Assembly (NCBI GenBank): GCA_019973155.2
Contig: BPQB01000034.1
Location: 62,001-126,000, forward strand
DNA length: 64,000 nt
From: Phanerochaete sordida
Lineage: Eukaryota; Basidiomycota; Agaricomycetes; Polyporales; Phanerochaetaceae
Reading direction: 5' to 3'
Part shown: positions 20,887-31,800 of the stretch, piece after piece
Layout: every line of letters begins with the position of its first letter
How positions within the stretch are numbered: the stretch's first letter is position 1
The notes under the pieces: generated by a model
Told to the model about the DNA's origin: nothing
What the model saw: the letters and a program-made list of their open reading frames with translations, nothing else
Database searches by the model: none
Made by a program: the position numbers and the translations under genes

Positions 20887-21484
20887 GGGGTTTCTGCGCG
20901 GGTATCGAAAGTCGTGAAAGTCGTGAAAGAGAAAAGAGAAGATGTCGCGGGAGGAGACACGCGCCAACCGCGCCTCAGTGCAACATCCCTCACGTGAGCG
21001 TTCAGGCAAAGACCCCGGTTACCACCGAACGTATTTGCAGGACCCCGGAAGTCTTTCCTCTGCCTTCAACGCGCCACGTCGTTCGCAGGGCCGCAAAGGC
21101 CTCGAGTTGCCCTCGCAGTCTCAACCAGATAGGCTCATGACCTTACGCAAGTAGCTTGTGAGGCTGCCTCAATGACGAAAATGCCCACATACACGCCGCG
21201 ATGCGGTTGTCCGACGACGGCCAGTTCTGCCCAGACTGTCCCTAGCGCGAACACGCCCTTCTGCCATCGACGTGTCACAAGCATAGGAGCGTATGACACG
21301 TTTGTATTCCGTAGCTCGCCAAGCCAAACTCAAATACGCTATCGGCCGTGCGAACCACTGCTGCGGCGCTGGACGGTTATAAGACCGTAGCGGGGTTCCA
21401 CGATGTCACACCTTCCTCAAGCGGCTTTCCCTCTCACAGCCCGACTACCACCTTCGTCTCGCACCGAAACAGACACAAGCAACG
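20887..21484. promoter_or_regulatory. Divergent promoter region, CDC20 / membrane protein gene
   Basis: About 600 bp between divergent start codons. No other gene is seen. A gttataagac phrase lies about 105 bp before the plus-strand start. Confidence 0.4.
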
Positions 21485-22825
21485 ATGAAACGCTCGGACT
21501 ATGCCAGTTTTGTTCCACAGGAGCCCAATCGCTCCTTGAACCATGCGGTAGAGGCCGTGCAGAGTATCGGACAGCGGATTGCGGTTCGCCTTCCTAACCT
21601 CGTCATGAACAGCGTGCTATTCGGTATGTCGCTCTCCGTCTTGGGCCTTGATTGAATTTTCAATCGATATTCAGGTGCACTCTCGATGCTCATACCTCTG
21701 CTCGTGTTGGTCTTGGTGTACGTCTGCGCTGTTCTCGTATGCTCGGCGCGTGCTGATAGCGACTTCCAGCAATTTCACAAACTCGCGTCGCATCAGAGCC
21801 GTCGCTGGCAGCACTTGCCTCCTTATTTACGGCGTTGCAGCATGGCAATGGGGCTTCGAGATCTACGCCCTGGTCGTCAATCTCCTGGGCTCTAATGAGG
21901 TCAAGACAGCGACGGCTCAATGCCTGCACCAAATAGCCATGAAGGGCGAGTGCACGCTGGGTAGAGCCAACCAGCTACTTGGCCCACGCCTCACGACATT
22001 CCTGTCCCTCGCCAACATTCTGAACGTCGGCAACGCAGTCACCACGATCCTCGGCTGCTACGTGGCCAAGGATGTCCGCCATCAGCTGATCACCGTTGGC
22101 GGCTTCGTTATCACTGCCAGTAGGCTTGGCCTTTTGCTTCGCCGTATCCCGTGCTGACGGCCCCACCTAGTCGTCGCCTCCGTCTTAAACAACAACCCGA
22201 ACGCATCGCTCGCATACAGCCGCGCGGCCCTCGGATTTGAGCTCGCCTTCCCCTTGATCCTCTCCTGCGCACTCAGCATCTGGACGTCGCTTCTGATCAT
22301 CCGCAGCACTCGGTACGTAGCACCGTCTTATCGCCTCGATAACCGACTCATCCCCGCTTCCCGTCAGTCCTGCACGCTCGCAGGTCGTCGACTCCTACGG
22401 GCCGCTGCTAGGAAAGCTGCAGATCGCCCTCGCCGTGCTGCAGAGCAGCATCTGGGTATGTCCAGCAGCCCCGTGTCATCTGATGTATCTGACCATCTGA
22501 CGAACGAACCGCAGGTCGTGCTCGCTATTGGCGTTCTCTTCGCTCGCTGGGCCGGGCGGTCGTTCGCCTTGGAATCCATCCGCTATTACGTTTCCAAGGG
22601 CATCCACCTGTTCTTCACTTCGGGCTTCCTCTACGTTGTGGTACGTTTCTCGCCTGTAACCACGAACTGCGCAGACTAACCTATGATTGTCAGGGGATCT
22701 ACGTGGTCATGCAGTTCATGCTGATCGCGCTGACTGAGAGCCATGCGAAGGACTATCTTCCGGTCTCGCTTCCGGAGGGAGAGGATGCCGAGGACAGAGA
22801 GCCAGGTCCCTCGCACGTCGAGTGA
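21485..22825 (+). CDS. Unrecognised multi-span membrane protein
   Basis: Family not recognised. The start at 21485 gives MKRSDYASFVPQEPNRSLNH, a soluble N-terminus. Hydrophobic segments follow: GALSMLIPLLVLVLV, GSTCLLIYGVAAWQWGFEIY, LTTFLSLANILNVGNAVTTI, LITVGGFVITA, LAFPLILSCALSIWTSLLII, LQIALAVLQSSIWVVLAIGV, GIHLFFTSGFLYVVG and YVVMQFMLIALTE. That is about seven to eight spans. The tail is acidic (PEGEDAEDREPGPSHVE), with stop at 22823-22825. About seven exons are needed; most joins (TGG|GTATGT, GTG|GTACGT) are clear. The second intron, from the GTACGT donor near 21719 to the CATCAG acceptor near 21798, is my best frame-keeping choice. It may be a fungal receptor-like or transporter-like protein, but nothing in it decides this. 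Confidence 0.65.
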
Positions 22826-23017
22826 GAGGATTCGATCTGGCTCTGAAACAAACCCTATCGCAAGTGCACCCTTACGAATGGCACGATTCATCTTCCTGTG
22901 CATATTTTCTCAATTGTTGTGGTCCGATGTAACACTACTGATCATTTGCTCCATGTTCTCCGCTTTATGTATGAACGTGACATCGCGGCGGTGCGCACAA
23001 CGTACGACTGCCACACT
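22826..23017. other. Short convergent intergenic gap
   Basis: About 190 bp between converging 3' ends; nothing else is seen. Confidence 0.3.
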
Positions 23018-23499
23018 TTAGCAGTCAAGCTGCCCGTTGTTGTTGTGTATGCACAGGTCTGGAATAGCCTATCAGCCATCTCTGCCTCGTCCACCAGTGA
23101 CTTAATGCGTACCTAGATCAACATGACTCCTTTCCACTTGGAAGCAGGGGCACTGGAGGTCTGTGCCGTTCAATTCGCAGGCATATACCCCACAATTCAG
23201 CGAAAATCCGCCGCTGTTGTGTATAGCGCATCAGCCGGGACTCTTCACAGTATATATGTGAGGTAATATACGCACAAGCCATCGCACTTCATTCTCCCGT
23301 AGGTGATAGAATAACCGATGCAGGCGTTGAGGCGGATTTCTGTCTGGACGCGGCTGCCCTCCCGGTCGCGACATTCGGCGCGCAGCATGCCGGAGCTGAC
23401 AGTCGCGTTCTGGCAGCTCTTGCTATAGCTGGCCGACGCACCGCTCGTGAGGAGTGCTAGTGCGAGAAGCGCGGTAGACGCAGAGAGCTTGAGCTGCAT
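23018..23499 (-). CDS. Secreted CVNH (cyanovirin-N homology) domain protein, copy 1
   Basis: Small secreted protein of about 119 residues built of one CVNH domain, a two-repeat lectin-like fold. The signal peptide is MQLKLSASTALLALALLTSG. Repeat A is SCQNATVSSGMLRAEC then IRLNACIGYSITYGRMKCDG. A GTGCGT...CAACAG intron leads to repeat B: GGFSLNCGVYACELNGTDLQ and CPCFQVERSHVDL. A GTACGC...TTCCAG intron then leads to the last exon, DLCIHNNGQLDC, with stop at 23018-23020. Read as one frame it seems truncated after repeat A, but the splices restore a complete domain. The linker between the repeats is shorter than in the two sister genes. Lectin activity is known for some CVNH members; the ligand here is unknown. 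Confidence 0.78.
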
Positions 23500-24178
23500 T
23501 CCTGGAGGGCGCGGAGAGTGGTGGGGATTGTGGGCGAGTGCCCCGCGTATTTATGCGTTTTGCCTGCGAGCCAGGAGTTCTGATTAATGTCGCTATCTTG
23601 CAGGGTTCCCTGGTAGGATAAATAAGCTGTTCATCACGGCCAGACTCTGACTCCGTCTGTTCCATGACAAGACGCAATTTTGGGGCGGGACACTGCTCGC
23701 TGCCTCCCTGGCTGTCGGGGCTTGGCAGGAGCCAGTCGCTTGCTAGAAAGCGGTGAAGGATAAATTCCAAGAACCGAAAGACGCAAGCATCGCAATCCAT
23801 GTTTTTATTCCGGCTAAATTCGCGATATCATTATTTAGCAGAATTAAAGTATCGTAGTGAATCTTAGACCACTTTGCAACGCTCACGAGTTCACGAGCGA
23901 AGAGGTTGCGCACGATGCCAATACACAAGGGGCGTAAATGCCCGCTGACGTATAACGTAAGAGTCTTCAATCGATGGCCGCTCGAATGGACATCTAGACG
24001 AGCCATATTTTCCTCGAGAAACGGAGTTCCTAGCGAAAGCGGGCGAGGACGCGGACCCTGTCTGTGACAATCAAGAATGAGGATTATTCCGTGGTTCACT
24101 GATGTCATCAAAGCTCTTCGAACACATCCACATCGTACATGACGGTAACACAACACGTCGGCAGAACAAGTATATCGT
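23500..24178. other. Intergenic spacer 1 of the CVNH array
   Basis: 679 bp; almost the same length as spacer 2 (682 bp). It holds the promoter of copy 1 and the 3' UTR of copy 2. No gene is supported. Confidence 0.4.
23547..23555 (-). promoter_or_regulatory. TATA box, CVNH copy 1
   Basis: CATAAATAC on the minus strand about 50 bp before the start codon, at the same spacing as in the other two copies. Confidence 0.5.
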
Positions 24179-24651
24179 TTAGCATCCGAGCTGCCCATCG
24201 TTATTCTGGATGCACCGACCTAAACGACACCTCGTCAGCGCCCTATTTCTACCAATAAATACATCGTGCATACCGAGATCGAGATAGCTAATGAAGCCCT
24301 CCCCACAGCGGCAAAACAACGACGTTCCACCGAGATAGCAAGTCTTGGGGTCGCAGCTGTCTGCGAAGCCGCCGCTGCGCCACGTCTGCATCAGCACCTG
24401 GTCTGCGACGTGCACATAACAGACACGTACTGGCCATCGCAGGCGAGCTGCCCGTTTGCGAAGCCGACACACTTGTTCAGGTCGAGCTGCGTTTGGACGC
24501 GCCCGCCGCCGCGGTCGAAGCACTCGCCGTGCAGGACGCCGCTGACGACGTACTCGTCGTGGCAGCTGTCGCCGTAACCAGCAGCCACACCGCCCGCGAG
24601 GGATATCGTGAGAGCGAGGGCAGTGGAGAGTGCGGAGAGTGTGAGCTGCAT
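24179..24651 (-). CDS. Secreted CVNH domain protein, copy 2
   Basis: Signal peptide MQLTLSALSTALALTISLAG. Repeat A is SCHDEYVVSGVLHGECFDRG and QLDLNKCVGFANGQLACDG. A GTACGT...GACCAG intron joins DGQ to VLMQTWRSGGFADSC. Repeat B continues DPKTCYLGGTSLFCRCGEGF then YLDL. A GTATGC...TTTAG intron leads to GRCIQNNDGQLGC with stop at 24179-24181. The paired motif LDL-CxG/Q-NNDGQL in both halves is the CVNH internal repeat. Cysteines are enriched compared with the cyanobacterial prototype. Exon phases equal those of copies 1 and 3, so the three genes came from one ancestor by tandem duplication. Confidence 0.85.
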
Positions 24652-25333
24652 GCTGAGAGGAGGAGAAGGTTGCGCGCCGATGCTGAAAATCGGCATGGGC
24701 ACGGGCTTTATAGCCTCAGCGGACCCAGGCGGTACAGGGGGATCTTGTGCCGCCGACGAGTCATGGCTTGCGTCTATCCACAATAATTCACCAGAGCATT
24801 CCCAGAGGCGAGCACGCTGCCAGCACAGCGGGGCTCATCGCGTCGAAGGCGAGCTCGGTGAGCAGACGACGCACCAGCTCGGAGCACATTCCACGATGCG
24901 ATGCCAGGTCCGGCGTAACGATGGGCCCTGTAGATTTTTTATTGCTTGATCCGTCGTCGACTGCGTCGAGGGTATATTGCTCTTTGGAAACTGCTGGTCG
25001 GCTGAAGGGAGGATGGTAGAGTTAGATACTTACGAGGCCCATACGTTCGTGAACAGTAACACCACGCGTCCCGCTCTTCAAGTTTCAAAATTCCACAGTG
25101 CAAACACTCACGATGAAGTACAACAAAATTCTCGAGACGGCCGCTGTGCACGGCGACTTGGGGATGACAACCTGGGGAGGCTAACGTCGGCGTGGGCCGC
25201 TCGGATAGACCCGGTCTAGAACAAATCAAGAACAAGTGTCATTCCGTAGTCAACTGAGGCCACGAGATTTCTTCGGACACATCCCCATCGTACATGACGG
25301 TAACACAGCACGTTGGGGAAACAAGTATTCCGT
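24652..25333. other. Intergenic spacer 2 of the CVNH array
   Basis: 682 bp. The part at about 24945-25120 matches 26106-26270 upstream of copy 3 (shared ttgcttgatccgtcgtcgac, ctgctggtc-gctgaaggga), so the duplication unit carried the upstream region. Confidence 0.5.
24706..24713 (-). promoter_or_regulatory. TATA box, CVNH copy 2
   Basis: CTATAAAG on the minus strand within GAGGCTATAAAGCCC, 55 bp before the start; the homologous box of copy 3 reads CTATTAAG. Confidence 0.6.
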
Positions 25334-25812
25334 CTAGCAGCCGAGCTGACCATTATCGTTCTGGATGCACCGACCTAGGAGTCCCCGTCAACCTCCAATT
25401 TCTGCTTGCCTAAATGCTTTACATACCGAGGTTGACAACGGCGGGATATCTTTGTTCACAGATGCAATTCATGGTCGTTCCTCCAACGAGAAGGCAAGTG
25501 TTGACGTCGCAGTCGTCTGCAAAGCCGCCGCTGCGCAGTGTCTTCGTCAGCACAGGGCCTGAGGCGAGCACAGAATAAGGACACGCACTGGCCATCGCAG
25601 CCCAGCCTGCCGCTCTGGAAAGCGACGCAGTTGTTGAGGTCGAGTTGCGTCTGCACGCGCCCGTCGTCGCGATCGAGGCACTCGGCGTGCAGCACGCCGC
25701 GTGAGATGCGTTGGTTGTGGCAGCTGTCGCCGTAGCTGTCGCCAAACGCGCTGCCTGCGAGGGAGAGCGCGAGAGCGAGAGCAGTGAAGAGCGAAGAGAG
25801 AGTCAGCTGCAT
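25334..25812 (-). CDS. Secreted CVNH domain protein, copy 3
   Basis: Signal peptide MQLTLSSLFTALALALSLAG. Repeat A is DSCHNQRISRGVLHAECLDR and QLDLNNCVAFQSGRLGCDG. After a short intron repeat B is VLTKTLRSGGFADDC, NTCLLVGGTTMNCICEQRYP and VVNL. The last exon is GRCIQNDNGQLGC, with TAG at 25334-25336. It is nearest to copy 2 in sequence and in promoter. No lesion is seen, so it should be functional. The protein should be secreted and disulfide-bonded. Confidence 0.85.
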
Positions 25813-26758
25813 ACTGAGAGAAGCCAACGGGTGTAGGCTGGTGTTCAAGATGGACGTGGAAATACGAGCTTAATAGCCTCGGTACATCCAGGCGGGGAAA
25901 GGACTTTGCTCTGCGACGCGCCACGGGGGTCCGCGGTCATCCGCGATAACCTGCTATAGCAGGCCTATAGATGAGCACACTGGCAGCATAGCGGGCCTCG
26001 TTGCGTCGAACATGAGCTCGGGTGAGCAACCACTGCACCAGCTCGGAGCGCATTCTATGATGCGACGCGAGCTCCGGTCGAACGACGGGCCTTGCGGACC
26101 CTTCGTTGCTTGATCCGTCGTCGACTACGTCGATGGTATACTGGTGTTCGGAATCTGCTGGTCAGCTGAAGGGAAGAATAGCAGAGATGAATCCTCACGA
26201 GCCCATATGCTCGTAAAGCACGATTTTGGGCGTTGCATCCTCCAAAATTTCAGCAAAAGATTTCACGACCATGACCAGCCAAGTCCTTTAGATGGCCGCT
26301 GCGAAGAGTGGCGGGTAGGCGGCCTTCTGAAGGGGCGTAGGTTAGACTTGATTCCAGCCACCTTGCGAGGCTGGTGGGTGATTAGCTATTTTGGCGGATC
26401 GACCTCCCCCATATCCTTGGTTCGCGTCCCACCAATTACCGAGTGGACTGGCCCGGGTGACTAACGAGCCTCGCGCATGAGTACCAGTGGCCGTGGCAGC
26501 ATTGATGTCGCCAGAATTGCCCCGTAGAAAGGAGTGCACACGCAAGGCTGCAGCGGAACGTTTCAGGTCGTGAGGTCGGCCAGAGTCGCGGAGGCCGTCC
26601 AAAAACGCCAGCCCCTCGAGCGAGTCAAGCGCAGGGAGCAGAATCGTGAACGACGCTTGCCGTATTCGGAGCGTCGGGCGGGCGGCAATCTCCGCGGTAT
26701 GGCACGTGGATCTGAGATCATCCTTAGGTTGTGCGCACGGACCACTTTGCAGCTCGCC
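25813..26758. other. Divergent intergenic region, CVNH copy 3 / SIN3
   Basis: About 950 bp. The CVNH-proximal part, out to about 26270, belongs to the CVNH duplication unit. The rest should be the SIN3 promoter and 5' UTR. Confidence 0.45.
25869..25876 (-). promoter_or_regulatory. TATA-like box, CVNH copy 3
   Basis: CTATTAAG in GAGGCTATTAAGCTC, 57 bp before the start; one base weaker than the box of copy 2. Confidence 0.5.
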
Positions 26759-29700
26759 ATGTCCGGCGATGACGATAACGCTTCCGGCGGCGCACAGTCC
26801 GCCGCCGTCGCCCCCGCCCCTGCCGCCGACGTCAAGCCCGCGCTCAAGGACGAGCCCGCCACCGCACCCATGGAGGACGTGAAGCCCACGCTTTCGGAGC
26901 CGCCTCCGCCACCTCCCGCACTCCCCACGCCCACCGACACGCTCCCGCCCCCGCCGGAGCACATGGGAGCGAGTCTTGAGGACGCTGCCACCATGCCCCC
27001 GCCGGATGACGCCTCCGTCAGGCCGCTGAACGTCACAGACGCGTTGGGATATCTGGACTGTGTCAAACAGCAGTTTGCGGACCAGTCGGACGTGTACAAC
27101 CGGTTCTTGGACATCATGAAAGACTTCAAGAGTCAACTGTGCGCGTACAGTCACTCCTTCCGCAATGTTTGACTGACTTAGGTGCAGAATTGACACTCCA
27201 GGTGTTATTGAACGTGTTTCCACTCTTTTCCGGGGCTACCCCCAGCTCATTCAAGGATTCAACACATTTCTCCCCGCCGGCTACCGCATCGAATGCACCA
27301 CCGACGGTGACAACTCCGACCTCATTACCGTGACCACCCCTTCCGGCACCACAACTCAGGCTATTCGAGAACACCTGCCACCGCGCCCCTCCCTGCTTGG
27401 CGACCTCGTCATAGCAGCGCCGGGTGCCGTGGACACAGAGCAGGACATCAAGCGCGCGTTACAGTACGTGCAGAGGGTGAAGAATCGCTATGCGAATGAT
27501 CCTCACAAGTACAAGGCGTTCTTGGAGGTCTTGTCTCCGGAGGAGGGCGCTGGTGTACGTTGCGTCGACTGGTTTCTCATTCTGCGTCTAATCAAATGCT
27601 TTGCCCTGGCAGGAGGATGTGCTGTCGCTTGTCGAACGGCTGTTCAAGGACGACGAAGATCTCAAGCAAGGGTTCTATCAGTTTCTACCCGACCGGAATC
27701 TTCAACAACGTACTGTCGCAAGGCTAGACGACATGGAGGAAGGCACGCCTCTCCATCTCGAGTCGAGACACAGCAGAAAGAAGGCAGATGGCGCGTCGAG
27801 CAGTGTAGCAGCGAAAGGTGGATCGACCTCAGTCCCGCAGAAGAGGAAGAGGAAGCCGGCAGAGAAGGACAAGGGCGAGCAGGAAAAGGACAAGCACAAG
27901 GACATCGCACCAAAGCCTGGTCCCAGTAAGGTGCGCATGTCGTCTCTCGTGCACGTGCCAAATATGCTGATGGCCCACCCAGCGGACAAAACAGCAGCAC
28001 ATCACTAGCGAGGCCCCTTCACCCTCCCTCGCGCAGCTCCACGCCATCCCCGCCTCGCCCTCTCGCGCACACGCGCTGGCCGGCCAGCTTCACCCGTCCC
28101 TCTCGCACACACAGATGCACCCCGTGCCGAACGGCCTCTCCACATCTCACCTCGCTCCGGCACCGCGGTACGACGACGCCCAGTTCTTCGATCGCGTCAA
28201 GCGTGCCCTTGAGAACCGTGACACGTACAACGAGTTCCTCAAACTTGTGAACCTCTTCACACAGGACATCATCGACACCGCGCGTCTCGTGCGCGAGGCG
28301 CGTAACTACCTCGGCGACGGCGAGCTCATGGCGCAGTTTAAGGACATCCTCGGGTGGGACGAGCGGAGGGAGCGGTATGCGGGCTCGGAGGACGTGTGGA
28401 CGCGCCCGACGGGGGTGCTCGATCGACCGAGTCGCAATCAGCTCAACCTGCGGCATGGGAGCTACAGGAAGCTGCCTGTTGGTGTACGTCGCGCGAATCT
28501 CACCGCCTGCTTGTCGACTGACAGATCCCCAGGAGACGGACGTTATGTGCTCTGGGCGGGACGAAATGTGCAAGGCCGTTCTGAACGACCACTGGGTGTC
28601 GCAGCCCACCTTTCACAGTGAAGACGCCGGGTTTCTTGCACACAAGAAGAACGCCTACGAAGAAGCCCTTCACCGCAGCGAGGAGGAGCGACACGAGTAC
28701 GACTTCCACATCGAGGCGATACATAGGACTATTCAGGCGCTTGAACCGTTCAACAGCAAGATCAGCCAGATGAGCCAAATTGAGAAGGAAAGGGAGACGT
28801 ACAAATACCGGCCGCAGTTCCAGGGCGCGGCAAAGAGCATACACCTTCGCGTGATCAAGAAAGTGTACGGTCGTGAGGCCGGTGTCGAGGTTTTCCAGGC
28901 AATGCAAGAGGTGCCCGTGGTGGCCATTCCACTCGTGCTTCAGCGCCTGAAGCAGAAGCACGACGAGTGGAAACGCGCCCAGCGCGAGTGGAACAAGGTC
29001 TGGAAGGAGGTCGACGCGCGCAACTACTACAAGTCGCTCGACCACCAGGGCATCACGTTCAAGGCCGCGGACAAGAAGGCGCTCACGCACAAAGCCTTCG
29101 TCTCGCAGATCGAGGCCGCGCGCGACGAGCAGCTCGCACAACGCGCAGCGCTCGTGGACCCGCTCTTCGCGCGTACGCGGCCACGGCACCAGCTCGAGTA
29201 CGTGCTCGAAGACCCGGACGTGCTCCAGGACGCGCTCAAGCTCGCGTGCTCCTTCCTCGACCGCACGCAGGGCCAGATCGGGCACCAGGACCGTCGGCGC
29301 ATCGAGCAGTTCCTGCGTGGCTTCGTGCCGCTCTTCCTCATGGCCGACGCGCAGACGTTCAACGCGGCCTTTGTGCCGAAGCACGACACCGGCGACTTCG
29401 ACGCGGGCGACCCCGACGTGACGATGGACGATGGGGACGCTGCCAGCGTTTCGTCGCGCGGTGCGCGGCCGAGCAAGGCCGGGAGCGATCTCCGCAAGCG
29501 GCTCTTGAAGAGCGAGCAGGCGAAGTCGAGCCGCAGAACCCGGGCACAGGATGCCGCCTCTCCGGCGTCGTCGCGCCCTGCGTCTCCCGCCCTTGGGGAC
29601 GTCCCGTTGCCCGACCGAGAGGCGTCGCCGGTACTCAACGGCCAAGGGCCATCACCTCCGACTAGTCCGACAGACTCGCGGCCTATGCGCAAAGGAACGT

Positions 29701-31001
29701 TCTTTACCAACACACATTTCTACGTGCTCGTGCGTCTACTCGAGGTCAGTTTCCGCGCCTCGATATCAACGGCCGCATCGCTAACCCGCCGCACAGGTAC
29801 TCTACTCGCGGCTGCGCCTCTTCAAGGACCTCGCCGCGGAGGCAGCTAGTGAGCCAAGCGTCCCGCTCAAGCCTAATCCGCTCGCCGACCGTCTTGGAAT
29901 GCTTGCAGACGTGACGAAGCTCGGCGACCGCGCGCACGACGCGGCGCACTTCTACGAGCTCCTGCTCGAGTCGTGCGAGCGCCTGTTCGACGGCGAGCTC
30001 GAGCAGGGCGTGTTCGAGGAGCAGCTCCGGTACATGTTTGGCATCCAGGTGCGTCTGTGCTGAGTTGTGGTGACGAGGCGGACAACTGATGAGGCGGGCA
30101 GCATGCGTACAAGATGTTCACGGTCGACAAGGTCGTCGGCGCCGTCGTCAAGCAGGTGCAGACGATCCTGGCGGACACTAAGAGCATGGAACTGTTCGAA
30201 CAGCTCCGTCGCGAGCGCGACATCCCTCGACCGACGACGCAGCAGCTGATCAACTTTCGGCGTGCTGCAGAGAAGATCCTCGGGCCTGATGAGAACCTGT
30301 TCCGAATGGTCTGGGTATGTGCCCCCACCTTGCTATGCAAAGACAGCGCTGATGTGTTGACCTTGCAGGTGCCGGAGTCGAAGACCGTGACTATCCAGCT
30401 GCTTGGCAAGGACGACGCGAGCTTCGATGACTCGGAGGTACAGACCGGGCGGTGGCAGGCGTACATGGACTCTTATGTCTCGGTATGTCCTTTGTCTCTG
30501 GTAGCAGCGACATGGGTGCTCACTTCCTTCCAGCCTGGGGATACTGCTGGCTTGACGCTCTCGGTGACACGAAAGCCATTCATCAAGCGGTACGTAGCTA
30601 TAGCGCGGAGCCGATTTTGAAGCTCATTTTTCCGCAGGACGCTCAAGCCCTGCGAGGACGACAACATCGAAGGCGATGACGCGCTTGCCATCCGCGTCTG
30701 CACGCGCACGTACCGCCTCTTCTACGTCGCTGGCACGGAAGACCTGCTCTGGCGGCCCCGTTCCGCCGATGAAGTGGCGGAAGCCGCGCGCAGGCTCCAG
30801 GCGCACAACACGCGTAAACGGGCATGGCTGGAGAAGTTCACCACGAAGAAGGAACAACCGGCAGAGTCTACGTCCGCTGTGCAGACTCCAGCGCAGCCTC
30901 AGCCTCCAGCTCCAGCTCCAGCTCCAGCGCAGAGTGACCGTCCGACTCCGGCGCCAGCGGCGAGCCCCACGGCCGCGACGCCAAAGTCAACTGGTTCATA
31001 G
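26759..31001 (+). CDS. SIN3: Sin3 transcriptional corepressor
   Basis: Scaffold of the Rpd3/HDAC histone deacetylase complexes in the nucleus. The start at 26759 gives [11 protein letters not shown], then a proline/alanine-rich leader. PAH1 is [20 protein letters not shown], continuing after an intron with [23 protein letters not shown]2 is [20 protein letters not shown] with [21 protein letters not shown] basic linker (KKRKRKP-like) follows, then PAH3 ([20 protein letters not shown]). The Sin3 HDAC-interaction domain is [40 protein letters not shown] and [20 protein letters not shown]. The C-terminal Sin3 region ([20 protein letters not shown] and later [20 protein letters not shown]) ends in a Pro/Ala-rich tail and stop at 30999-31001. 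About ten exons are used. Full-length architecture; no lesion seen. Confidence 0.95.
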
Positions 31002-31800
31002 CATGCTCGGGTGTGAGTGGGTAGTATTTATCTGTATTTTATGCACGCCGTAATGATTTCTTGCACTATTTGTTGTATTCATGGATGGCAATTCACATTT
31101 CACTGGGATATGCAACCTCGCGAGCTTCCTCCAGCTGGTCTTTGCACAGATCTGGGCCGGACAAGTGCTATCTGCGCACTTTATCTGATAACGGATGGCA
31201 CGAGGGAGCCAGACTGGAGACGGCCGCGAGCGTACGCAACTGCGCGCCGGATCCGAGACTCGGACAAACCTTCTGAGCTGCGCGACTCTGCCACTTTTGT
31301 CTCCGCGAACCAGAAGTACCCACAACGTTCAGCTTCTCGAGCAATGTTGCACCACCTTGCGAGTCTTCGCTCCGCCAAACGGGTGCAGCCGGCCATACGC
31401 GTAGCTTGTTGCCGTCTGCGGGTGCAGACGGGCGGGCAACGCGTCTCGGCGGCACGCCGTGTCCATCTTCGAACATCCTCATTGATTCGCAGCGTCGGCG
31501 GCAGCGAGCCGGACGCCCCCCAGGGCATCAATGCTCGTAAGCACGCTTTGTGCCTTGATGCCTGGCAGCGCGCGTCACGGCGTGCTACTGACATCGTGGG
31601 CGGTATATAGGAACTGAGGGCCTGCCGGTGGTTCGGGCGGTGCTTGGCCGCTCCTGCTCTCCCTACCTCTGAGAATAGGTCTCAACAGCGTTGAACATCG
31701 CTGTTACTACAGGTAAGCACGCCTTGGCCTTTGAATCCTCTTGGTTCGACCCTGAGTTACTGATGGGCCGGACTTGGCAGTCCCAGTCAAGGCATACGAG
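31002..31800. other. Intergenic, SIN3 3' UTR and promoter of MCT-like gene A
   Basis: About 800 bp; a ggtatatagg element lies near 31600, roughly 200 bp before the next start codon. No gene is supported. Confidence 0.4.

Noticed and set aside
23245..23499. Reading CVNH copy 1 as a truncated pseudogene
   Set aside because: The single open frame stops early, but two normal introns restore the second repeat and a proper end at 23018-23020.
28500..29645. 381-codon open frame antisense to SIN3
   Set aside because: GC-rich shadow of a conserved coding region; no domain, and the sense strand is clearly Sin3.
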